Below are positions 1 to 6,900 of a stretch of 24,226 bases of DNA, piece after piece (the stretch's first letter is position 1; each line of letters begins with the position of its first letter). The translations under genes were made by a program, and so were the position numbers. The DNA is from a virus. The notes beneath the pieces are model-generated. The model saw only the letters and a program-made list of their open reading frames with translations. It had not been told where the DNA came from and made no database searches. Location: IMG/VR virus record IMGVR_UViG_3300025508_000150, positions 1 through 24,226 of that record. One strand, written 5' to 3'.

Positions 1-241
1 CTATTTCCAACTCATGTTCCATATACTCAAACTTTTCGTAATCGTTTGATTGAGATGCTACAATCTCTGTAAGATGAGATTCTAACTTTGTTGAATACAT
101 TACCACATCCGAATCTACTTCGATTTCAAAGGTATGACCACCTTTTGGCTTCCAACTCTGTGGACAATCACCATTACCATCCCAATCATGGGCGCCGTAA
201 TTCTCATAGAACTGAGAATGAATTTTTAATTTACTTTTCAT
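1..241 (-). CDS. Small hypothetical protein, C-terminus cut by window edge
   Basis: An open frame starts at the ATG complementary to 239-241 and runs 80 codons to the left edge without a stop, so the C-terminus is missing. I do not recognise it. The N-terminal half is rich in aromatic and acidic residues (FYENYGAHDWDGNGDCPQSW, then KPKGGHTFEIEVDSD), which suggests a small beta-rich fold; the visible end is acidic and probably helical (SNDYEKFEYMEHELE). There is no signal peptide. Its ATG lies 3 bases after the stop of the upstream 90-residue gene, so it is almost certainly cotranscribed with it from the promoter near 571-602. It has no Shine-Dalgarno sequence and probably depends on translational coupling. 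Most likely an early accessory phage protein; function unknown. Confidence 0.7.
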   Translation of the reverse strand, partial: MKSKLKIHSQFYENYGAHDWDGNGDCPQSWKPKGGHTFEIEVDSDVVMYSTKLESHLTEIVASQSNDYEKFEYMEHELEI

Positions 242-244
242 AAC

Positions 245-517
245 TTATTTATTTAATTCAACCATTGAAAGAGGAACGTTGTAAGAACCAACTCCATTTA
301 ACACTTTGATTACACACTTAGTTCTGTTGATTTTCTCAACTCTACATTGCTTACCAATCATCTTACGGTGGTTAACTTTTACATTAGCCCCAACATAAAG
401 TTGTTGTTTTGCTTCGTAACCGGCCATAGCCTTTTTATTGTTGATGGTGGTAACTACCATTGAGTTTAGATTTCTCAACTCTTCGATTGTCATCTGATTT
501 AATTCTGAATAATTCAT
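245..517 (-). CDS. Small basic protein, possible KOW/SH3-like fold
   Basis: Ninety residues. The N-terminal 35 residues are probably helical (MTIEELRNLNSMVVTTINNK). The rest looks like a short beta barrel: LYVGANVKVNHRKMIGKQC, then RVEKINRTKCVIKVLN and a closing YNVPLSMVEL. This alternating hydrophobic pattern with G/N/K turns resembles KOW/SH3-type nucleic-acid or protein-binding barrels, but the match is by eye only. The protein is basic and lacks a signal peptide or membrane segment. It is the first gene behind the left promoter cassette. Its leader is A/T-rich with repeated TAAAAATT and no Shine-Dalgarno match. The downstream partial gene follows after 3 bases. A role in early takeover or nucleic-acid binding is possible but inferred. 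Confidence 0.75.
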   Translation of the reverse strand: MNYSELNQMTIEELRNLNSMVVTTINNKKAMAGYEAKQQLYVGANVKVNHRKMIGKQCRVEKINRTKCVIKVLNGVGSYNVPLSMVELNK

Positions 518-541
518 TTGTTTAATTTTTAATTTTTAATT

Positions 542-558
542 GGGTTAAACCTTAACCC
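542..558. promoter_or_regulatory. Leader inverted repeat, copy 1
   Basis: GGGTTAA-ACC-TTAACCC is a perfect 7-bp inverted repeat with a 3-base centre. It lies between promoter copy 1 and the 90-residue gene, so it can be an operator or a 5' mRNA hairpin. Confidence 0.5.
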
Positions 559-570
559 CTTATTACCTTA

Positions 571-602
571 CTAATGTACGACAATTATTTTGATTTACCA
601 AA
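571..602 (-). promoter_or_regulatory. Bacteroidota-like promoter, copy 1
   Basis: On the minus strand, TTTG (599-602) is followed by 20 bases and TACATTAG (571-578). This fits the TTTG / TANNTTTG layout described for Bacteroidota vegetative promoters. It lies upstream of the SD-less 90-residue gene. Copy 2 has the same 20-base spacing, which strengthens the call. Confidence 0.55.
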
Positions 603-627
603 CTTTCAATGTTAACAAATTGTTAAG
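595..627. repeat. 33-bp promoter-proximal repeat with palindrome, copy 1
   Basis: This 33-bp block matches 1044-1076 with two mismatches by eye. It includes the -33 TTTG and, directly upstream of it on the minus strand, the perfect odd palindrome TTAACAA-A-TTGTTAA (612-626). Position and symmetry suggest a dimeric regulator's binding site. Confidence 0.75.
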
Positions 628-628
628 T

Positions 629-967
629 TTAATATCCAATGAATTCCAACTTAACTTCAGGAACAATACCTTTACTTACTCCATATGGATATTCTTCATT
701 CAACCAAAAGTTCTGAACGTTTTCAAGCTCTCTAAGAGTTTCGTTATAGATATCTTCAAACTCATACCCAGTGCCATACCCAGTTGGACAAACAATAGAA
801 GAAACTTTTCGTAGAAGTTCTTCATCATCTGATTCTTTAGCGTTTTTTAGCTGAATTAATATTTCAATCTTCATCAAATCGGCCACCTTATCATTGTGGT
901 CATACATTTCGTTACTCCAAGGCTTTGTGATTTGGATTCCGTACTTAGTGTTTAGTGGCTTTTTCAT
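629..967 (-). CDS. Small acidic hypothetical protein
   Basis: One hundred and twelve residues, unrecognised. It starts MKKPLNTKYGIQITKPWSNE, has a likely amphipathic helix around 25-55 (DLMKIEILIQLKNAKES, then DDEELLRKV) and an aromatic acidic C-terminal half (GYEFEDIYNETLREL, then NFWLNEEYPYGV). There is no signal peptide or membrane segment. It is a single gene between two promoter cassettes: its own at about 1020-1076 and the next gene's at 571-627. The leader is A/T-rich without a Shine-Dalgarno sequence, unlike most of the structural genes. I infer an early or middle phage gene under the same control as the 90-residue gene. Confidence 0.75.
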   Translation of the reverse strand: MKKPLNTKYGIQITKPWSNEMYDHNDKVADLMKIEILIQLKNAKESDDEELLRKVSSIVCPTGYGTGYEFEDIYNETLRELENVQNFWLNEEYPYGVSKGIVPEVKLEFIGY

Positions 968-994
968 ATTTTTTAATTTTTACTTATTAAATGA

Positions 995-1008
995 GGTTAA
1001 CTCTAACC
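995..1008. promoter_or_regulatory. Leader inverted repeat, copy 2
   Basis: GGTTA-ACTC-TAACC is a shorter inverted repeat at the equivalent place between promoter copy 2 and the 112-residue gene. It keeps the GGTTA/TAACC arms of copy 1. Confidence 0.45.
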
Positions 1009-1019
1009 CTTTTACTATG

Positions 1020-1051
1020 TAAATATACGAAAAAAGCATGGTATTACCAAA
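1020..1051 (-). promoter_or_regulatory. Bacteroidota-like promoter, copy 2
   Basis: On the minus strand, TTTG (1048-1051) is followed by 20 bases and TATATTTA (1020-1027), again the TTTG / TANNTTTG layout. It drives the 112-residue gene. Spacing is identical to copy 1, while the spacer sequence differs, as expected if the two hexamer-like boxes are what is selected. Confidence 0.55.
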
Positions 1052-1076
1052 CTTCCAATGTTAAGAAATTGTTAAG
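1044..1076. repeat. 33-bp promoter-proximal repeat with palindrome, copy 2
   Basis: Second copy of the 33-bp block. Its palindrome (1061-1075, TTAAGAAATTGTTAA) has one broken pair compared with copy 1. It lies just after the stop of the last structural gene (1082). Confidence 0.75.
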
Positions 1077-1081
1077 TCTTT

Positions 1082-1714
1082 TTAAGGTTGGGCAAACTCT
1101 CTGTAATTTGTGATATAAGTTTTGAGAGATGGATATTTATCTGATGCTATTAGGGTGGTTCTTCTATTTGTGTTTTCTATACCTGCTTCTTTAATACTAC
1201 CATCGGGGTTCTTTATATCAACAGTAGGGCCGAAGATTTTCCATCTAATTTTAAACTTTTTCCATAATATAGAATCCAATCCCGTATCAGTACCTACTTT
1301 TCCAAAATCTTTTTTAGATAACTCTAAGAAAGAATCATCATTTATCTTTTGTGCAAAGTATCGTTCCATCCAACCTCGTTTAATATCAGAATTGGTTGGT
1401 GATATTATGGATGGGTTAGGTATAATTGATTTTTTTACATCCAATGTTTTTATATTATCGTACTCAAAGTTTTTTGCTAAATCAAATCCTACATCAGTTT
1501 GTTGATTTAATTTTTTGATATCTACATATGGAATTAATATTCTTGATTTACCATCTACAAATGATGCTTCTGAAAATACCTCACCTGTCGTATATGTATG
1601 ATATTGTCCAATGTATTCAACATTATCGGTAAACATCCATTCAGACCCATCGGTAATTAATCCAGGCGTTATCTGTGCTTTGGTGTAATATATACGGTTT
1701 CGTGTATCAGCCAT
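1082..1714 (-). CDS. Probable tail/baseplate structural protein of unknown role
   Basis: Two hundred and ten residues, soluble, no signal peptide. The N-terminal third is beta-like and aromatic (NRIYYTKAQITPGLIT, EWMFTDNVEYIGQYHTYTTG, then FSEASFVDGKSRILIPYVD). This style is familiar from uncharacterised structural proteins of environmental T4-type phages, but I cannot name a family. The middle has a basic stretch (KKFKIRWKIFGP), and the end is polar. It is the last gene of the structural run, starting 8 bases after the stop of the hub-like gene, which argues for a baseplate part or a protein linking baseplate and fibre. No lysozyme or spike signature is visible. It ends only 6 bases from the next promoter repeat and has no obvious terminator behind it. 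Confidence 0.65.
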   Translation of the reverse strand: MADTRNRIYYTKAQITPGLITDGSEWMFTDNVEYIGQYHTYTTGEVFSEASFVDGKSRILIPYVDIKKLNQQTDVGFDLAKNFEYDNIKTLDVKKSIIPNPSIISPTNSDIKRGWMERYFAQKINDDSFLELSKKDFGKVGTDTGLDSILWKKFKIRWKIFGPTVDIKNPDGSIKEAGIENTNRRTTLIASDKYPSLKTYITNYREFAQP

Positions 1715-1721
1715 TTTATTT

Positions 1722-3626
1722 CTATTTAATTCTCATTACAGTTTCATATGTAGTTGACCAATCACCCTGTCCATCAAATGAATGTTCAATTGAGATTATA
1801 GGAAAATCTACCGCATCGATGTTGTAAGCTTTTGGCATACGGTCAATTTTTATGGGAGACATATACTTTACCCCTGAAATTCCATCAATAGTTACCCCTA
1901 ATTTTAACATCATTGGAACTTCGGCATATGCCCCTGTCGCAATTGTATGGGAATTTTGGCCCACATATTTTTGAATAAGAGAAGCTAATGTACTTGCTTT
2001 TTCAGCACTCCACCCATCATCACCAATACTCTGTTTTGATTTTTTTATCATATCGGTTGTTGCTAGGGTACTTTCATTAGGTTTTGTATTAGCTTCTTTT
2101 AATTGCTCACACTTACTATATAACCCTGATATCGCCTTCATATTTGAACTTCCTTCTTTCATAGATTTTGAAGATGCCTTTATTAACAAATCTGTATTAA
2201 AATCACTTTGAAGGCTTACATTTCGTGTAATTGAGTTTTGTCCTAATACTGAAAATGTATATGGGGTAGGGTTTTTAACACCTTTAGTTGGTATCATAGC
2301 CCGATTTATAATGTCTATCTTATTTTGTTCGGTTGGAGTAGGTGTGGTGTTTGTTGAATCTAAGTTAGTAATTCTTGGTCGGGTTTGTAACCTAACAACG
2401 CCCCCGGTATCAGTTTCTATTATAGAAAATAGTTTTGATAAAAAGTCCATTGTTTTGGGTGGGGCTTTTGCTCCATCTTTTCCAGAAGCACTACCTTGTA
2501 AACTATTATAGGCTTCAGCTAACACGTTTGTATTAATAAAGATTTGGGAGATTTCACTAGTGCCAGCTGGCAATGTTATATTATAGTTTTTAGTGAAGTT
2601 AAGTCCTTCATCAGTTGCCCCATATTTACCAGCCTCTCCGATTGGTATAAAACTACTGTATGCGTTAGCTGAACCAAAATCTCTGAATTCCTTTGGTGCT
2701 AATTTATATTCGTTAGTAGTGCCATCAATATTAATCTCAAACAACCCATCTGCTTCTTTAGAAGTTGTGTTTAAATATCTAATTATTGAACCTAATCGTG
2801 TGTATAATATAGTCTGGTCAGAACCACCGGCATAAAAAGATAAATCCGTCCATCCGGATGGCTTTTCTAATTCCAATGCGGCGAAAGTGTACTTGTTGTC
2901 CGCAACTCTGAATTGACATTGATTATCTTCGAGTCCATCCGCGGTGTCTTCCTCACCATCTTCTATTCCGAATGCGGTCCTACCCAATAATATAAAAGCT
3001 TCAATTGCATTTACAAATGGTTTATTTTCTCCAATTATTTCAGGGTCCGTTAATCCAACGGACTTGGCGGTACGGTCTCCACCCATAGTTTCTTGTCCAA
3101 ACAACCCTGCTGCTGACATTGCTTTTACATTACAAGTATAACTACCATCGTTATCCATTGAGAATCCAAAATTATATATAGAAGCAAGGATTGAATCAGT
3201 ATTAATACCCGCCTCAGTAAGTCCTTTCCACCCAAAGGATACTTTCATCTCTGCCCCAAGTCTAAAAAACCCCTTTTCCACTTGATTCATTTGGCTCAAG
3301 CTCCAAACTTTAAAGGATGCCTCTATTTCATACAAATATGCATTGGTATAATCACTACCACCTTCATTTCTAATATTAACTGATTGGAGTGTTATGTTAG
3401 GTCTTCTTGGGCCTTCTTTACCATCAGTAGTATACAGATTACCTGAATGAGTATCACCTATTTTTAAAGTTGCATCCTCCACACAAATGTTGGTTGCGGA
3501 GTTGCCTGTAAGTTCTAAATTAATGTATGCGTATTTTTTGTACTTCCACGAGTCAGGCATTTTACTACGTCTGTCTAATTCTGCTTTTGCTTTTGCATCA
3601 AATCCTGGATTAAATATATTTGCCAT
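1722..3626 (-). CDS. Baseplate hub-like protein
   Basis: A 634-residue soluble protein. Residues 30-110 are beta-rich (YAYINLELTG, then IEASFKVWSL). Residues 109-134 (SLSQMNQVEKGFFRLGAEMK, then VSFGWKG) resemble the first barrel of hub proteins of the gp27/gpD type, in which a segment sets up an axis-facing ring. The middle (190-450) carries acidic loops. The C-terminus ends on a strand-rich motif, ISIEHSFDGQGDWSTTYETV, typical of the closing strands of tail hub proteins. Its position is right: downstream of tape measure and LysM-type baseplate genes. It starts 3 bases after the stop of the latter with no clear Shine-Dalgarno match, so coupling is likely. The gp27 analogy is by pattern and place and is moderate; a different ring protein of the baseplate is the alternative. 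Confidence 0.55.
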   Translation of the reverse strand: MANIFNPGFDAKAKAELDRRSKMPDSWKYKKYAYINLELTGNSATNICVEDATLKIGDTHSGNLYTTDGKEGPRRPNITLQSVNIRNEGGSDYTNAYLYEIEASFKVWSLSQMNQVEKGFFRLGAEMKVSFGWKGLTEAGINTDSILASIYNFGFSMDNDGSYTCNVKAMSAAGLFGQETMGGDRTAKSVGLTDPEIIGENKPFVNAIEAFILLGRTAFGIEDGEEDTADGLEDNQCQFRVADNKYTFAALELEKPSGWTDLSFYAGGSDQTILYTRLGSIIRYLNTTSKEADGLFEINIDGTTNEYKLAPKEFRDFGSANAYSSFIPIGEAGKYGATDEGLNFTKNYNITLPAGTSEISQIFINTNVLAEAYNSLQGSASGKDGAKAPPKTMDFLSKLFSIIETDTGGVVRLQTRPRITNLDSTNTTPTPTEQNKIDIINRAMIPTKGVKNPTPYTFSVLGQNSITRNVSLQSDFNTDLLIKASSKSMKEGSSNMKAISGLYSKCEQLKEANTKPNESTLATTDMIKKSKQSIGDDGWSAEKASTLASLIQKYVGQNSHTIATGAYAEVPMMLKLGVTIDGISGVKYMSPIKIDRMPKAYNIDAVDFPIISIEHSFDGQGDWSTTYETVMRIK

Positions 3627-3629
3627 AAC

Positions 3630-3926
3630 TTATTCGTTTAATGTGTTATATTGTTTTATAATTTCTAAATAATTTTGTGGTATTCTAAGCTGAACTCCTA
3701 TTGGAACTGTTAAATTACCTTTACCTATATTATTTGCTCTTGCTATAATCCACCATAAGGTTGCATCTTCATAATATTGGAATGCAAGATTATCTAACCT
3801 ATCGTGTCTAGCACCTATGATATAAATATCATTTAGATTACGCTCCATCAGAGGGTATTGGACTGATTTCCGATATCTCTTACCTTCTTCTGTCTTTACT
3901 ATTGTTATATCTTCATATCTATTCAT
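3630..3926 (-). CDS. gp53-like baseplate wedge / LysM-type protein
   Basis: Ninety-eight residues. Residues 39-67 (ARHDRLDNLAFQYYEDATLW, then WIIARANNI) followed by GNLTVPIGVQLRIP (70-83) form a LysM-like pattern: a helix with conserved YY.D..LWW, a second helix at the ARANN segment, then a VP.G..LRIP strand. The same pattern is found in T4 gp53 and in P2-type tail protein X. In phage tails such domains sit in the baseplate and join the tube or hub to the wedges. At 98 residues it is about half the length of T4 gp53 and consists essentially of this domain alone. A GAGG ribosome site precedes the ATG. It sits between the 1169-residue tail protein and the hub-like gene, as expected for a baseplate cluster. 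Confidence 0.72.
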   Translation of the reverse strand: MNRYEDITIVKTEEGKRYRKSVQYPLMERNLNDIYIIGARHDRLDNLAFQYYEDATLWWIIARANNIGKGNLTVPIGVQLRIPQNYLEIIKQYNTLNE

Positions 3927-3935
3927 AATCTACCT

Positions 3936-6900
3936 CTAAAATGCTGTATCATAAACTTTTTTCATTGCAGATGATGGCTTTTCTCCTAGAATTTTTAATC
4001 CTATTGATACATCAACACCCATTGGTAATTCGCCTAATGGGTTCTCTTCAAAATCTAAATTTAAATCCCAAGGAGTTTCATCTGACATTGAATATGATAA
4101 TGATTCGATGAATGCTTGTCGTTCTCTAAACAAAGAACCCAAACGGAAATCAATTAGTTGTCCGGTATATCCAGTACTGCCACCATATACCGGCATAGTG
4201 AATTTTGCTAACTGAGATAGTTTTTTATATATAGGCTGCATTTCAATACGAGAGGTTGCATAAACTTTAAAGGTAAACGATAAACTTCGTTCGAATGTTT
4301 TGTATTGATATGCCTGGTCCGCTCTTCCGTTATATTTAACAGTATCCCAAGATGGTGAGAATGTATCGGTTATTCCTGCAACCGTTCCTCTGAATTGAAT
4401 TTTCTTATTATCAGATGTTTTGAACCACAGCTGGATTAAATCATATGTGCCTTCGGCTGGCTCTTCACCTATATCAAGTGCGTTTATTTTATCGTATCGG
4501 TCTCCAGTAAGGTCTGTATTCCCCCAGTCTACTCTATTTTCACCTAATTTACCAGGATTACCAAAATTCAGGAATTTGTTTATGTTGTTCTCTCCGTAGT
4601 TTTCTTTTTCTGCTCTTTTATATTCATTACTATCTTCTGATAATAAACTTCTGAAATCTATATCTGCACCGGCCCCACTCTTTCTTTTAGGAATGTTTAT
4701 ATATGAAATGGTTTCGTAATCGGTAATAATTTCACCAGCCGGCCGCGCGTAACTTAAATCTTCTCCTTTTGCATTTGTTCCAATATACCTTGCCCCATCG
4801 GTCTGATTAGATTTTGGAACACCACCACCACCGAATTTATAGATGTCTTTTTTGTAATCCTTATTGATGTACCTGTCATGTAGGAAGAAAAGGTGTTCGG
4901 TACGTTCCTGTTGAGTTCTTTCACTCGGACTAAGATTTTCATCCGTTGCTTCCGTATTAGTTGAATCTGGTGCTTTCATTACGATACCAGCTGCTGTATC
5001 CAACCCATTTGCCAGTGACTTTCGCCCGTATTGGCTAAAGATAGTATATGGTGCAAAGTATCGCTCAAAGTCATCTGGTAAATGTTTTGGGCCGCCTGGA
5101 GCCTCATCACCTAAATTCTTTTTTATTTGTATAGCTTCGTTCCGAGTATCAAATTCCCGCTTTGCGAACTTACCGTTAGGTATTAACCCATATACTGAAT
5201 TAGGTCCACCCAAACTGGCGTTATTAAATTTCCATCCCAAGTTTGCTGATAAGTCGCCTGTTTTACTGGAATTGTAACTGATAGTTTTTGACCCTTTGTT
5301 GATACCAAATGATTCACCATAATACGCCACTAATCTATTATCGGTTGGGTATGCCGGGCCCGGAAATAGACCTAAACCCATATCACCAAAAGCTCCTGCG
5401 TCCAATTTCAATTTTTGTACTGATTCGTACCCACCATCCCCTTTATCAAATGGGGTGAATCCGTGTCTATTTGGGTGTAACCCAAGTTGTATGCCAATTG
5501 AAGATGCTAATGTGTTTATAGGTGTCCATATTTTTGTACGCCGTTTTAAGTTTATCTTTTCTACATTTGGATTTGATTGTTGTAATCCAAATTGCTTTAC
5601 ACCCCATAATAACCCTTTGATGGATACCATCCACTTACCAAGTCTAATTGCATCTATAACTGCTCTTGTAGTAGATGTTATTACACCACCTCTGATAAGT
5701 CCATCATCTAAATCAATGTTAGTACCCGGTATACCAAAGTTTTGAGGTTCATTTCCCTTCTTACCCTTACGTTGTATACCTCTAAGAATTAATGGATGGT
5801 CAAATACTGTCAGTCCAGTATTATGTGCATCATCTCTTAGATTGAATTTAGAATACATCTCATCTAAGAAAGATGGTGAATTACGCATCTCTTGTAGTTT
5901 GGATATTTTACCTTTAGTCAAATCTAATGCAAAGTCACCTCTTTGGAATGAATCCATATAATAGGTACTGTCTTGGTTGTAACTTTGTTTTTGACCTGAT
6001 GCTTGTTTTTGTAATTTAAACTTACCATAACCAGGTGCTGATGATAAATCAGGATGTATATAACTACTATAGTTACTGTATTCAGATAAATTGGAAACCC
6101 ATTTACTTTCATCTGGTAACTTACCTTTAGTCAAATCTACTGCAAAATTACCTGTTTGGAATGGTTGCAAATAATATGTGTTGCTCCTGTTGTTTATTTG
6201 CTTTGTACCTGATGGGTCACCACCAAAAGATTTCACAGTTAATAAATTAACATGCGTATATTTAGAAAAACTACTGTATTCAGATGAGGTAGTACTCCAG
6301 TTAGTTTGGTCTTTTGAAATCCCAATAAATTGTGAAGGTGCTAACTGGAATTGATTTAGGGAAAACCCACGTGCTTTTGATGAATTAATTGGAAAGAAAT
6401 CAACCGCTTTAAGTTTACTATATAATGATGAGTTTTCATTAAATGCATCTTTATCATCGGCTGTTATTTCGTTTAATCCTCTTTTGATTCCTGTAAACTT
6501 TGTTTCATCTCGATGTACTTGGTTTAAAGAAAACCCACGTGCTTTTGATGTTTCAATTGGAAAGAAATTAACCGCTTTAAGTTCACCATGTATTGAGTTA
6601 TTATTCCATACTTCTTGGTTTTTTGCAACCCCAGTAAACTTTGAATCGGCTGGGAGAGTTGCTCCAAATTTAGAGTTAAACCCTTTAGCATGTATATCTG
6701 TAATATAATTTACGTCTTTTGGTGTAGTTTCACCCAAAAACTTAGATGTGTTGTTAGATGGGGTTTGTGTAGTTTCCCCTAAAAACTTAGATGTGTTATC
6801 TGCTGAATTAGGAGTTGTTTCACCTAAGAACTTAGATGTGTTATCTGCCGAATTAGGAGTTGTTTCACCCAAAAACTTAGATGTGTTATCTGCTGAATTA

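Noticed and set aside
1045-1081. A terminator at the end of the structural operon
   Set aside because: Only the weak palindrome TTAAGAAATTGTTAA is present, without a G/C stem or a T run after it; it fits a regulator site better.
1082-1714. The 210-residue protein as a gp5-type lysozyme or spike
   Set aside because: No catalytic lysozyme motif, no Gly-rich beta-helix repeats and no PAAR-like tip residues are visible.
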